Shown piece after piece: positions 43,901 to 52,901 of a DNA stretch of 64,000 nucleotides. The notes below the pieces were generated by a model that searched no databases, was not told the DNA's origin, and was given only the letters and a program-made list of their open reading frames with translations. The position numbers and the translations under genes are program-made. Source of the DNA: UKL13-2 sp036394575 (GTDB lineage Bacteria; Pseudomonadota; Gammaproteobacteria; Burkholderiales; Usitatibacteraceae); contig DASWEY010000082.1 of assembly GCA_036394575.1 (NCBI GenBank), forward strand, positions 1 to 64,000, written 5' to 3'. How positions within the stretch are numbered: position 1 is the stretch's first letter; each line of letters starts with the position of its first letter.

Positions 43901-46757
43901 CGGGCGGCGTTTCGATCGCGTCCTGCAGCCACTTTTCGAGAGCAAACGCGACATCGGCAATCATCATGAAACCGGTGGTGCGCGAGGAACTGGTGAGCGT
44001 ATGCGCGGCACGCATGAAATCGTAGGATACCGGCCGTAGCAGGTTCGATTCGATCGTCGCCATTTCATTGTCGAGGGTGGCGATATGGATTTCGGCTTCG
44101 CCAAGGTAAATACTGAACAGCTGTGCAGGCACCGAGATCGTGCCGATGACAACATTGCCGCGGTCGGACAACTCGGTGACTTTTCCGCCCGACGCATGTG
44201 CCGGCGTTACCGCAGTCCCAGCTGTTGTCGGAGAGGCGGGCAATTGCGACGAGACGCCATGGACCTGGGCTGACGTCTCCACCGTTGCTGCGGCCGGGAT
44301 CTCGGGCTCTCTGTCGTTTTTCAGCAGATCAGCCAGGCGGGCGATTTCCGCACCATCGATATTCGCCGTACCGCTGGCCTTCAATGTATCCACCCAGCCC
44401 GCGAATGCGGACGAGGAGCGCTCGATGAAATAAAGCAGTCCCGGTGTCGCCGGACTTTCGTCCTTGAGCCGCTTGTTGAGAACCTGCTCGCAGTCCCAGG
44501 CCACTTCCCCGAGATCGTTGAGGCCCACCATTCGGCCCGATCCTTTGAGCGTGTGATAGCCACGGCGGATGGTAGTGAGCGCCTCGCGGTCGTGCGGTAC
44601 CGCCTTCACCTTGGCGAGATGCTCGCGAATCGTTGCCACGACCTCGATTGCTTCCTCGAGGAAAATTTCCAGCAGTTCCTGGTCCACCTGGGCTGCGGGC
44701 GCATCGATCAGATGCACTGTCTGCAAGGCCGGCGTGGCGGCCGGGTTGGCCGGGGCGATTTCCTGCAGAGCCTCGCTGACATCGCCCTTCAGCGGGTCGA
44801 AGCTGCCGTCAATGGCCCGCAGCACCTCTTCACTTTGTTTTGCCGAGCGCGTATCCGCGATCAATTCGGCTTCCTGCTTCAGTTCCTTGACGGCTTCGCG
44901 CAACTGATCGCGCGAGGTTGTGGCCTCGGGCTGCTGTTTCCAGTCGGCATAAAGCGCCTGTACTTTCTGTTTGGCAACATCGACATCGCCTGCCGAAACC
45001 GGCGACTTGATCGCGCTGTGTTCCGGTTCCGCCGGCTTCTCGGCCAGGCCGAAGCGAACCAACGCGGGAAGCAGTGCATCGCGCGGATTCGCGGTACTCT
45101 GCTGCAAAGCGGTGATGTAGAGCCCGAGCGCCGAGATGCCTTCGGCGACACTTTCTGCGTTATCGCCTTCACCCTTGACGGCGCCCGATGCGAACTGGGC
45201 GACGCGGTCGCGCAGGATCTGGTTCAGTGCCGCGGCTTCGCCCAACTCGAGAATCGCAAATGCGCCCTGGACCTGTGAAAACAGCGGCAGCAAGGATGTC
45301 AATTCGCCGGTTTTAAGAGGGTCGCGGAAATAATTGTCCAGCGCACTTTCGATGGTGGTGAGATTGACCTGGACCTCCTGCCCCACCTGGAAAATCAGCA
45401 GGTGTTCCTGCGCACGCTTGCTGATGTCGTCCATCAGGGTGTTGGCCTCGGCGGAAATATCGGGCAGCGCCGCCCCGGTCATTGCACCCTTCACGCGCGC
45501 GATCACACCGGCCACTTGCGCCGGAAAATCGCCGGAAAGCCGGAAGAAATTTTCCAACGAAGATTCGGCGAACAACAACGCCGTGGCAACTTCGAGGCCC
45601 TGCGTTTCGGACAGCGGCAGGCCGGTCTTGCGCAGATGCGGGCCGACGGCCGACAGCATTTGCAATAGTTGTTGCATATCCCGGTTTGTCAGCAGCTGCG
45701 CCGCCTTGCTCAGGGCTTCGCCCTGCAGTATGAACGGCTCCAGCGCCGGCCGATTGCCACTGGTAAATTTGAGCCAGTGTTCCTTGAGGGCCTGCACATG
45801 ATCGCGCAACACCCGCAGTTCCGCCTTCAAATGATCGTCCGCGCCACTGTCGCGGGCCGCGTCCGGCACCGCCAGCAATTCATCCAGACGATATAACTGG
45901 CGCACGCGCGCTATGCGCTCGGTATGCGCTGTGGATTTCCCGATCACCAGCAACAGGTCACGGAACAGCCGCTCCGGTACCTTTTGCACACCGTCGATCA
46001 GCAACTTGATCTGCTGGTCGATTTTGCCAAACAACTGCACGGCCATGCCGCCGGTTTCGGCTGGTTGCACGATGACCGCATCGAAGAATCCGCTGACGGT
46101 ATACCAAAACGAGCGTGTGGGCGACGTCACCTGGAGCATCTCGATAGCCAGGGCTGCGTTGCGCATGTCCCGCGCGCCGGCCACCAGGTCCTTGTCGCGC
46201 AACAGCTTCAACAGCCCCGCCTGGTACAGCCCACGCCTCTGGCGTATCGCATCCGCGACCATATCGGCCTTGGGCAGCGCCACGGTATCCTCGGGCATCG
46301 GTACCGCAATGCTGAGATCGGGAGAAAACAGGTCGCTTTCAGCCGCATCGTTGGCGCCACGCGCCCGGTTCAGCAGCAGATAGGATTGCGCCAGCAGCAT
46401 CGGGCGGTCTGGTTCGCCGGCCATCAGATTGTCCAGGTAACCGGAAAGGCTGGCGCTGGCACGTTTGGCAATCGCGATTCGATTGACGGCGTCGCCACGC
46501 ACCGTCGGGTCTTCCAGTGTGGCAACAAGTTTTTCCAACTCTTCATTGAAGCGGCTGGCGGCACCCAGGCTGACCATCGACAAGGCCCCGGTCACTTGGT
46601 GAAGATGAGTGGCCACGTATTTCACCGCCTTGCTGTCCGCCGGATTCTGCGCGAGTGTATCCAGATGAACATTCGCCTCGGTCAGCGAGTGTTCTATCTC
46701 GGTTTTCACCCACGACAACGGGCCGATATCGAAGGTGGCTTGGGGATTGGCAGCCAT
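40917..46757 (-). CDS. chpA: ChpA/PilL hybrid chemosensory histidine kinase
   Basis: A 1946-residue CheA-like kinase of the type IV pilus chemosensory system. It has an N-terminal Hpt-like domain in which the histidine is in HLHQVTGALS, true Hpt motifs YHTLKGSGRM (about residue 730) and LHTLKGSARM (about 1190), and a domain with AHTLTSSSRT (about 920). A dimerisation helix follows, then HATPase (LLRNAVAHGLEMP, about 1490), CheW-like domain (about 1620-1740) and C-terminal receiver (MVVDDSLTVRK, IILLDIEMPRMDG). It is shorter than P. aeruginosa ChpA. It ends the operon pilG-H-I-J-chpA. Confidence 0.95.
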   Translation of the reverse strand: MAANPQATFDIGPLSWVKTEIEHSLTEANVHLDTLAQNPADSKAVKYVATHLHQVTGALSMVSLGAASRFNEELEKLVATLEDPTVRGDAVNRIAIAKRASASLSGYLDNLMAGEPDRPMLLAQSYLLLNRARGANDAAESDLFSPDLSIAVPMPEDTVALPKADMVADAIRQRRGLYQAGLLKLLRDKDLVAGARDMRNAALAIEMLQVTSPTRSFWYTVSGFFDAVIVQPAETGGMAVQLFGKIDQQIKLLIDGVQKVPERLFRDLLLVIGKSTAHTERIARVRQLYRLDELLAVPDAARDSGADDHLKAELRVLRDHVQALKEHWLKFTSGNRPALEPFILQGEALSKAAQLLTNRDMQQLLQMLSAVGPHLRKTGLPLSETQGLEVATALLFAESSLENFFRLSGDFPAQVAGVIARVKGAMTGAALPDISAEANTLMDDISKRAQEHLLIFQVGQEVQVNLTTIESALDNYFRDPLKTGELTSLLPLFSQVQGAFAILELGEAAALNQILRDRVAQFASGAVKGEGDNAESVAEGISALGLYITALQQSTANPRDALLPALVRFGLAEKPAEPEHSAIKSPVSAGDVDVAKQKVQALYADWKQQPEATTSRDQLREAVKELKQEAELIADTRSAKQSEEVLRAIDGSFDPLKGDVSEALQEIAPANPAATPALQTVHLIDAPAAQVDQELLEIFLEEAIEVVATIREHLAKVKAVPHDREALTTIRRGYHTLKGSGRMVGLNDLGEVAWDCEQVLNKRLKDESPATPGLLYFIERSSSAFAGWVDTLKASGTANIDGAEIARLADLLKNDREPEIPAAATVETSAQVHGVSSQLPASPTTAGTAVTPAHASGGKVTELSDRGNVVIGTISVPAQLFSIYLGEAEIHIATLDNEMATIESNLLRPVSYDFMRAAHTLTSSSRTTGFMMIADVAFALEKWLQDAIETPPEWTDLRLGLTRQAVDALGSMVRGLHTHDLPMARPDLTRDLTALRDALKEGKRTGEGTNLRMPVVSEPAMPEPTEPLTLAPTVEAAAADTAEADIDFGFIDNPPSETMAPPAEADAVIDFGFIDAPVEAPAPAEEAAPVSAPSVVIEPVIAQAPAPIVAPPPAVMPTTMAPLAVAGSEAVAAPAAAFESGKDRRAVVDDIDADLLPIFLEEARELVPQVGDALRRWRATPADHAPVTELARHLHTLKGSARMAGLMRLGELAHVLEAKAIGMDADAMPVARKFDDIDDGLDRFNAAIERFAAGELNAPIDIPPIVDVPQELPAPMAILAAARAEIVAEGEKLDGRERQALLRVNADIIDRFVNEAGELAIARSRIDLEMQAFKRSLLELNDNVSRMKSQLREIEIQAETQIQSRIKEQQDQGENFDPLEFDRFSRMQELTRFLAESLNDVVTLQQSLQKNLDESDAALLQQSRLNRDLQQGLMGVRLVPLGNLQDRFYRLVRQTAKELDKKANLEFRGVRVEIDRSVLEKITAPFEHLLRNAVAHGLEMPAERSARGKSEIGEITIDAQQVGNEVVLTLSDDGGGLNFARIREKAIEQGMLAPDAEASEAQLTQFIFAAGFSTAKEVTQIAGRGVGMDVVRNEIVSLGGRIDITSSAGRGTTFTIALPLTLAVTQALMVVVGETTYAIPSVMIEQVQEYKGKRYEPLLAMSEIEWKGNKYPLRSMAALVGDRPVASAQRKASVILAKSGQQRAAVQVDEIIGNREIVVKNIGPQLARLIGVAGATVMGSGQVILIMNPVQLVYREAATVMTEHIIPVARIGAQDAGFAASMAEAGTDSLLSAPKSQSLSEAIAEGAGDDTTGPAAVIKRIAPLVMVVDDSLTVRKITSRMLTREGFEVATAKDGVDGLQQLQDIEPDIILLDIEMPRMDGFEFARNMRADPKVRHIPIIMITSRTADKHRNRAMELGVNEYMGKPYQEEQLLMLIRQYTGQQVAA

Positions 46758-46792
46758 GGCTTAATGCAGCGCGCTGGGAATTGGGCTCGACA

Positions 46793-49117
46793 TTAAAGTT
46801 TGAAACCGGATACGGACGCTTTCAGGTCCGAGGCCACGTCCGCCAACTCCTTGATCGAGCTTGCGGTCTGCTGCGTACCGGTGGTGGTTTGCCGGTTGAT
46901 TTCCAGAATGTCCTGCATATTGCGCGCCACCTTGCTGGCGCTGGCTGCTTGCGTCTGGGTATCCGCCGAGATTTTCTGAATGAGCTGCGCGAGATTTTTC
47001 GTCACGGAATCGATCTCGGTCAGTGCCTGGCCGGCGGCGTCGGACAGCTTCGCCCCCTCAACCACGCCCGTAGTCGACTTCTCCATGGCGGCCACCGCAT
47101 CCTGCGTATCCGCCTGAATGGTCTTCACAATCGCGCCGATCTGTTTGGTCGCTTCGGCGGAGCGCTCCGCAAGCCGCTGCACTTCTTCGGCAACCACCGA
47201 GAAGCCGCGGCCGGCTTCGCCTGCCGATGCGGCCTGAATGGCCGCGTTCAGCGCCAGCACGTTGGTCTGTTCGGTAATGTCGGAAATCAACTCCACGATC
47301 TCGCCAATCTCCTGCGAGCTTTCACCGAGGCGCTTGATGCGCTTGGATGTCTCCTGAATCTGTTCGCGAATGTCGTTCATGCCCGATATCGAGTTCTGCA
47401 CCGCCAGACGGCCCTTGTCAGCCGCCGCCAGCGAGCGCATCGCCACTGTCGAAGACTCTTCCGCGGAAGCCGACACCAGCGTCAGCGTTTCTGCCACCCG
47501 CAACACATCCTGCGTCGTATCCTGAATTTCCTTTGACTGTTTTTCCGCGGCATCAAGCAGCTGTACCGACACTGCCTGTGCCTGCTGGGACTTCACCGAC
47601 ACCGAATTGGACGCGTTGTTGACCCCGGTAACGAGCGCTCTCAACTCGTCGATCGTGTAGTTCATCGAGTCGGCGATTGCACCCGTAATATCCTCGGTCA
47701 CCTTGGCGCGGATGGTCAGATCGCCGTCGGCCAAGTCACCCATCTCGTTCAGCAGACGCAAAATGGCTTCCTGGTTACGCTTGTTTTCCGCTTCGGATGC
47801 AGCCGCACGGCGGCGTGCATCGCTCAGGAACACGGCAGCCAGCAAGCCGAGCGTGATCAAGGCCAGCAACCCTAATACCGTCGCCAGTATCAGCGCCAGA
47901 TTGTCCTTTTCTGCCGCAAAGGCATTTTGCAGCTGCTCAACCGTGGACAGCAATTGTTCGGAACCCTGCTGAATCGCGCGGCCGGACTGCCGTGCGGAAA
48001 CCAGCTTCTGCACATTGCCCAGAATCGGCTGGATGTTCTGCTCGAAAGACGTGAATTGTTCGCGCAGCTTGCCGACGCGTGTTTTCGAATCGCCATCGCG
48101 CAGGGCCGCTATGCCCAGCGCATCCGAGCCCGACTCCAGCGCCTTGATCAATTCGCGAAAATCGTTGGTGTCCTTGCCCATCAGGAATGGCACTTCGGGA
48201 TCGATCACATCCGCGCCCAGAATCTCCGCCGATCCGCGACCCAGACGTTCAGCCAGGAAGGTCAGGCGATTGACCTTCAGCACCTGCGGTGGCGGCGAAC
48301 CCGCCTGTTGCATCAGGCCCGTCAAGTCCTGGGAAAGCGCGGCCAACTCCTCGGCACCGGAACGTACTTGCGCAATATTGCGCGCCAGCTCGGTCAAGTC
48401 CGTTTTGGCGGAAAGTATGGACGTTGCCGAATTCGACGCATCGCTAAACCGCTTGGTCAGCTCTTCCAGGCGTGAAGTCAACTCCTCGGAAATGCGCGCC
48501 TTGGGCACATCGACGCCGAACGCAAATCCGCCGTCGTTCAGGACCCCCAGGTATCGCTGGAATTCATCGCGGCTGTCCTGCAGCTGGGGAAAGGATACTG
48601 AATCACCGCGTGCCGCCAGGCCAGCCGACTTGGCAAGACGTTGCGTGTGGAACTGCAACTGCGAGGTGATGTTGGTATAGGTTGCGTTGAAGCTGCGGGT
48701 TCGCGCATCAAGGTAGGCGGCGGCAATCGCCAGCAGCAGGAAGATACCGAATATGAACAACAGTATCGGCAGCTGTTTTTCGAGTGGGCGATTGCCAATC
48801 AGCGGCAGCTTGAACCCGGCATCGGTTTTTTTCGGCTTGACGACCTTGTTGGCGGCCACGGCAGCGGCAATTTTTTGTGTCTGATCGCCGGTATTTCCAA
48901 ATCCGGAATTGGTCGCCGGTCCAGGTTGTGTCAGGCGGTTACCGCCGGCTGCCGGCATTTTACCGACGGCGACAATTGGAGAAGGCGATTTTTTCTTGCC
49001 GCCGAACAGTCCGGCCAGAGAAAACCCGCCGGTCTTTTCGGCTTTGCCCGAAATGGGCTTGGCGCCCGCTGTAGAGGGTTTTTTCTGAGGGTCGGGTTTA
49101 GATAATTTGAACGCCAT
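46793..49117 (-). CDS. pilJ: PilJ methyl-accepting chemotaxis protein
   Basis: A 774-residue receptor. A basic N-terminal part with PilJ-type sequence is followed by a first helix near residue 110 (LPILLFIFGIFLLLAIAAAY), a periplasmic domain with two PilJ four-helix modules, a second helix near residue 415, HAMP, and a long MCP signalling coil with DITEQTNVLALNAAIQAASA at its tip. It feeds PilI and ChpA to control twitching and, in relatives, cAMP levels. No pilK methyltransferase gene is present here. Confidence 0.94.
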   Translation of the reverse strand: MAFKLSKPDPQKKPSTAGAKPISGKAEKTGGFSLAGLFGGKKKSPSPIVAVGKMPAAGGNRLTQPGPATNSGFGNTGDQTQKIAAAVAANKVVKPKKTDAGFKLPLIGNRPLEKQLPILLFIFGIFLLLAIAAAYLDARTRSFNATYTNITSQLQFHTQRLAKSAGLAARGDSVSFPQLQDSRDEFQRYLGVLNDGGFAFGVDVPKARISEELTSRLEELTKRFSDASNSATSILSAKTDLTELARNIAQVRSGAEELAALSQDLTGLMQQAGSPPPQVLKVNRLTFLAERLGRGSAEILGADVIDPEVPFLMGKDTNDFRELIKALESGSDALGIAALRDGDSKTRVGKLREQFTSFEQNIQPILGNVQKLVSARQSGRAIQQGSEQLLSTVEQLQNAFAAEKDNLALILATVLGLLALITLGLLAAVFLSDARRRAAASEAENKRNQEAILRLLNEMGDLADGDLTIRAKVTEDITGAIADSMNYTIDELRALVTGVNNASNSVSVKSQQAQAVSVQLLDAAEKQSKEIQDTTQDVLRVAETLTLVSASAEESSTVAMRSLAAADKGRLAVQNSISGMNDIREQIQETSKRIKRLGESSQEIGEIVELISDITEQTNVLALNAAIQAASAGEAGRGFSVVAEEVQRLAERSAEATKQIGAIVKTIQADTQDAVAAMEKSTTGVVEGAKLSDAAGQALTEIDSVTKNLAQLIQKISADTQTQAASASKVARNMQDILEINRQTTTGTQQTASSIKELADVASDLKASVSGFKL

Positions 49118-49144
49118 GGGATTTCTCCAATCCTGATTTTGCTT

Positions 49145-49714
49145 TTATGTTGCTGATGCGACCGAAGGAGCCAGTGTTGCGCCCTGCACAGTGGCGGGAC
49201 CAATTAATCCAACTTCCAGGAAGCGGTTATCCCGCGACAGTTCGGCCAGATCGAGCTCGTGCCAGACAGCATTGTTTTGATCGCGGTACCGCGCCTTGAT
49301 CCAGGGGCGCGAACGATCATCGGCTTGTTCGGCGGTGAACGATTCCGGGTTGCGCAAACCAAGCATGCGATTGACCAGGAAGCCCGAACCCTCAACCAAT
49401 TTTTCGTTGATCAATATGACGCGCCGTTCGATTCCGGGACCGATCGACTCATCTCCTTGAAACGCCGAAAAATCAACAGTGCTGTACAGCTTGCCCCGCA
49501 CGTTTGAAACTCCCCGGAACCAGCTCTTGGTGCGCGGCACAGTTACGAAGACGGGCACCGGGATCACTTCCGACACATCGGACAGATTGACGAACCAGTT
49601 GTCACTGCCGACCTGAAAACCCAATTTTGAGGCAACGGTTTTGCGCGACGACAAGTCCCGCAGGCGCTGCGCCACACTCTGCTGAAACTCGCGCAGACTG
49701 GTCTTGCGCGCCAT
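49145..49714 (-). CDS. pilI: PilI CheW-like adaptor
   Basis: A 189-residue CheW-domain protein linking PilJ to the ChpA kinase. It starts MARKTSLREFQQSVAQRL, typical of PilI, and has CheW features FVNLSDVSEVIPVP, WFRGVSNVRGKLYSTVDFSA and RVILINEKLVEGSGFLVNR. It lies 27 bp ahead of pilJ in the same operon. Confidence 0.93.
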   Translation of the reverse strand: MARKTSLREFQQSVAQRLRDLSSRKTVASKLGFQVGSDNWFVNLSDVSEVIPVPVFVTVPRTKSWFRGVSNVRGKLYSTVDFSAFQGDESIGPGIERRVILINEKLVEGSGFLVNRMLGLRNPESFTAEQADDRSRPWIKARYRDQNNAVWHELDLAELSRDNRFLEVGLIGPATVQGATLAPSVASAT

Positions 49715-49763
49715 TAGCGGCTCTCTCGCGTGCGGAATTGCGGCGGGCGCTGGCGACAGACCA

Positions 49764-50129
49764 TCAGCCCAGCGCCTTTATCTTGGCCAGCAAATCGGCG
49801 CCGTCCACAGGTTTGACGATGTAATCCTTGGCACCCTGGCGCATTCCCCAGATCTTGTCGGTCTCCTGGTCCTTGGTTGTGCAGATAAAGACCGGAATGT
49901 GCTTGGTGGTCTCTTCACGCGTGATCGCGCGGGTTGCCTGAAAACCGTTGAGGCCGGGCATGACCACGTCCATCAGGATCAGGTCGGGCAATTCCGACTT
50001 GGCCTTTTCGACCGCATCTTCGCCGCTCACAGCCTGAACCACCGAGTACCCTGCTTTGGCCAGCACACCCTCGAGAAAGGCACGCTCCGTAGGGGAATCA
50101 TCAACGATAAGTATTTTTTTAATTGCCAT
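49764..50129 (-). CDS. pilH: PilH single-domain response regulator
   Basis: A 121-residue lone receiver. D10-D11, phosphoacceptor D54 in LILMDVVMPGLNG and Lys in YIVKPVD are present, and there is no output domain. PilH-type receivers modulate pilus retraction or act as a phosphate sink in the Chp pathway. Order pilG-pilH-pilI as in Pseudomonas. AGCAAAT spacing before ATG is ordinary. Confidence 0.93.
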   Translation of the reverse strand: MAIKKILIVDDSPTERAFLEGVLAKAGYSVVQAVSGEDAVEKAKSELPDLILMDVVMPGLNGFQATRAITREETTKHIPVFICTTKDQETDKIWGMRQGAKDYIVKPVDGADLLAKIKALG

Positions 50130-50210
50130 TATTTGCTCCAGTGAAGTACAGAAAATTCAAACTTTTGCTTGCGCCACAGCCATTCGGCGCAAGGTATACA
50201 GCGCCTCAGC

Positions 50211-50630
50211 CTACGTTGCCCCCGGCTGGGGCGAAACTTGCCGGTCTGCCAGATGTACCTCTACCGTTTTCAGCAAACTCTCCTTGGAGAAGGGTTTGGT
50301 CAGATATTCGTCCGAACCCACCATTCTGCCCCGGGCACGGTCAAACAGACTGTCTTTTGAGGACAACATCACTACCGGCGTATTTTTGTGCTTGCCGTTT
50401 TTCTTGATCAACGCGCAGGTCTGATAGCCGTCAAGCCGCGGCATCATGATATCGACAAAAATAAGATCCGGCTGGTGATCGGCAATTTTCGCCAAGGCGT
50501 CAAAACCGTTTTCGGCGAGAATCACTTGGCAGCCAGCCTGCATGAGGAATATCTCCGCAGACCGGCGGATCGTATTCGAATCATCAATTACCATGACCCG
50601 CACCCCTGACAAATTCTTGGTTTCAGCCAC
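50211..50630 (-). CDS. pilG: PilG single-domain response regulator
   Basis: A 139-residue lone receiver: VMVIDDSNTIRRSAE, phosphoacceptor D60 in LIFVDIMMPRLDGYQ, VVMLSSKDSLFDRARGRMVG and YLTKPFSKE. The RGRMVGSDEYLTKPF word is typical of PilG. In relatives it promotes pilus extension and polar signalling. It is the first gene of the pil chemosensory operon; the 226 bp upstream holds the presumed promoter, which I could not place with confidence. Confidence 0.94.
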   Translation of the reverse strand: MAETKNLSGVRVMVIDDSNTIRRSAEIFLMQAGCQVILAENGFDALAKIADHQPDLIFVDIMMPRLDGYQTCALIKKNGKHKNTPVVMLSSKDSLFDRARGRMVGSDEYLTKPFSKESLLKTVEVHLADRQVSPQPGAT

Positions 50631-50856
50631 TCCGTGTCCTTAAATTCCGCCAATGCCGGTAAAAAAACCGTACTTCGAAGCCGCCAGGTTCGCATTTTTT
50701 TGCAGGCACGCTACCCAATATCGTCCTGAACGCCCGGTCTCATCGGACCCGACGCAGAAGATTATCCGTTTTACCCTTTCAAAACAATACGAAAGCGCCA
50801 CTTTCAAGAAGTTTTCACAAAACCGGACTGGCGTTTCCAATTACAAGAACAGGAAA

Positions 50857-51036
50857 TCAAATCTCGACCATTTCAAAATCATCCTTGCGCGCACCGCATT
50901 CCGGGCAGGACCAGCTGATCGGCACATCCTGCCAGCGGGTTCCGGGGGCAATGCCATCGTCGGGCCAGCCCGCTGCTTCGTCGTAAATCAGTCCGCATAC
51001 GAGACACATCCAGGTTTTATAGTCTGTTACGGTCAA
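50857..51036 (-). CDS. Rubredoxin
   Basis: A 59-residue rubredoxin, translated by hand. The iron ligands are Cys11 and Cys14 (MCLVCGLIYDEA) and Cys44 and Cys47 (SWSCPECGARKDDFE). The start is a TTG at 51036 behind GGTGAG with 8-nt spacing; an in-frame stop lies just upstream, and an ATG at residue 10 would remove the strand before the first Cys pair. It acts as a small electron carrier. In many betaproteobacteria a rubredoxin gene lies between thiD and pilG, as here, though the functional link is unclear. Confidence 0.9.
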   Translation of the reverse strand: MTVTDYKTWMCLVCGLIYDEAAGWPDDGIAPGTRWQDVPISWSCPECGARKDDFEMVEI

Positions 51037-51358
51037 AATGAATTCTCACCATACTTAATATTAATCCGCGCGCAGCACCCCGCGAGCCGATATCGTCACG
51101 CTATTGGCAGGCATATTGCCTGCGGTTCACAAACCCCGCGTGCAGCTACAATACCGGCTGACGGCAAAGAGCCATATCTGCGGAAGCCTTCCCGAGGAAA
51201 AACATCGCCCGGATAGTGCTTATCGGCACTATTTACTATTGTATCCGGCCTTTGGGCTGCTACCGAATCAGGCATCAATCCACGCCGATCAGCATGATTG
51301 CCAACGGCTCCTTCTTAATCTTTCAATTTCACAGGCCTAGCAAACTGGCTTGCAAGCT
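51037..51358. other. Divergent intergenic region rubredoxin/thiD
   Basis: About 320 bp. A hairpin ATAGTGC (51213-51219) with GCACTAT (51226-51232) is followed by TTACTATT. No TPP riboswitch words (such as CTGAGA followed by ACCTGA) are present before thiD. No convincing gene is seen. Confidence 0.5.
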
Positions 51359-52231
51359 ATGTCCGACCATCGAAAAGCGCCCCCCGCCGTGCTGACCTTT
51401 GCAGCTACCGACCCTTCGGGGGGGGCCGGCGTACAGGCAGATATCCTGACCTTGGCCAGCATGGGATGTCACCCGCTGTCGGTCATTACCGCCATTACAG
51501 TCCAGGATACTTCCGGGGTCGAGGGCATCTCGGCAATTGATTCTGATTGGGTAGCCGATCAGGCACGCGCCATTCTGGAAGACATTCCGGTGGCCGCCTT
51601 CAAAATCGGCGTCATGGGCAGTGTCGAAAACGTGGCAGCGATTGCCGAGATTGTGTCGGACTATCCGGAGATTCCACTGATTCTGGACCCGGTGCTGGCT
51701 TCGGCGCGAGGCGATGAGTTTGCCAGCGAGGAAGCTCTTGAGGCCATCAAGGAATTGCTGATACCGCAATGCACGATCATTACCCCCAATACCCCCGAAC
51801 TTCGGCGCCTGGTACAGGCAGATGATGAGGATGGCACCCGTGTTGAACTGCTTGCCCAACGTTTGATCGATATCGGCGTGGAATATGTACTGGCGACCGG
51901 CACGCACGAGTCAACCGCCGATGTGATCAACACCCTGTTTCATGCCAAGGGAGTATTGCGCAGCGATACGTGGCGGCGACTGCCGGGCAGCTACCATGGA
52001 TCCGGCTGCACCTTGGCGTCAGCCCTGGCCGCCACCATGGCGCGCGGCTTGGACATTGGCGATGCGGTGCGCGAGGCGCAAGACTATACATGGCAGACGC
52101 TTAAACACGGGTTCCGTCCGGGCATGGGGCAATTTGTCCCCGATCGACTGTTCTGGGCGCGCGAAGACGACGACGATGCGGTCGACGATGACGTGACATC
52201 CGAACAGCCCCCGGCAGGCGCGCGCCATTAA
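51359..52231 (+). CDS. thiD: Hydroxymethylpyrimidine/phosphomethylpyrimidine kinase
   Basis: A 290-residue ribokinase-fold enzyme that phosphorylates HMP and HMP-P for thiamin synthesis. FAATDPSGGAGVQADILTLA (substrate/ATP loop) opens the protein, TPNTPE is central, and the anion-hole/catalytic motif GSGCTLASALA (about 219-229) is intact. The C-terminus has an acidic run (EDDDDAVDDD) beyond the usual fold. ATG at 51359 is used. It is followed at once by thiE. Confidence 0.94.
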   Translation: MSDHRKAPPAVLTFAATDPSGGAGVQADILTLASMGCHPLSVITAITVQDTSGVEGISAIDSDWVADQARAILEDIPVAAFKIGVMGSVENVAAIAEIVSDYPEIPLILDPVLASARGDEFASEEALEAIKELLIPQCTIITPNTPELRRLVQADDEDGTRVELLAQRLIDIGVEYVLATGTHESTADVINTLFHAKGVLRSDTWRRLPGSYHGSGCTLASALAATMARGLDIGDAVREAQDYTWQTLKHGFRPGMGQFVPDRLFWAREDDDDAVDDDVTSEQPPAGARH

Positions 52232-52262
52232 CTTGCCCAAGCACCCCTCGGATCTTGGCACG

Positions 52263-52901
52263 ATGCTCCAGAATAAATGCATACGCGGACTTTATGGCAT
52301 CACGCCCGAACATGTCCCGGCAACCATACTGGAAACCGCGGTTGCCGAAGCGCTCGCCGGTGGGATGTGCGTCTTGCAGTACCGCGCAAAATCCTTGCCG
52401 GACGAGGCGAAAAGAAAACAGGCGCAGCGCATATTCGCCATGTGCCGCAAGGCCGATGTCCCGTTTCTCGTCAACGATGACCTCGCTTTGGCAGTTGAAA
52501 TCGGCGCCGACGGCGTCCATCTGGGGCGCGAAGACGCTACGCTGTCATCGGCCCGCCGGGCGCTGGGGCATAACAAGATCATTGGCGTGTCCTGTTACAA
52601 CGATCTGTCGCTGGCTAGCCACGCGGCAAATGGCGGGGCGGACTACATCGCCTTCGGCAGCTTTTTTCCTTCAGCGACCAAACCCACCGCCGTCCGCGCC
52701 GACCCGTCGCTGATAGTGCAGGCAAGGCAGCGTTTCAACGTCCCCATTGTCGCCATCGGCGGCGTCACCCTGGAAAATGCGCCACAATTGATCGCAGCGG
52801 GCGCTGACGCACTCGCCGTTATTTCCGATCTCTTCGGCACAAGCGATGTGCGGGCCAGAGCCAGTCATTACCAGACATTATTTGATACCCATGTTCGATA
52901 A
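52263..52901 (+). CDS. thiE: Thiamine-phosphate synthase
   Basis: A 212-residue TIM-barrel enzyme that joins HMP-PP and thiazole phosphate. It starts MLQNKCIRGLYGITPE; VLQYRAKSL, FLVNDDLALAVEIGADGVHLG, GVSCYN, DYIAFGSFFPSATKP and VAIGGVTLEN are all canonical. ATG at 52263 is preferred, although a TTG at 52233 right after the thiD stop would couple the two. It overlaps hemL by 11 nt. Confidence 0.93.
   Translation: MLQNKCIRGLYGITPEHVPATILETAVAEALAGGMCVLQYRAKSLPDEAKRKQAQRIFAMCRKADVPFLVNDDLALAVEIGADGVHLGREDATLSSARRALGHNKIIGVSCYNDLSLASHAANGGADYIAFGSFFPSATKPTAVRADPSLIVQARQRFNVPIVAIGGVTLENAPQLIAAGADALAVISDLFGTSDVRARASHYQTLFDTHVR

Noticed and set aside
51037..51358. TPP riboswitch expected before thiD
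   Set aside because: The conserved words are absent; only a short hairpin is present.
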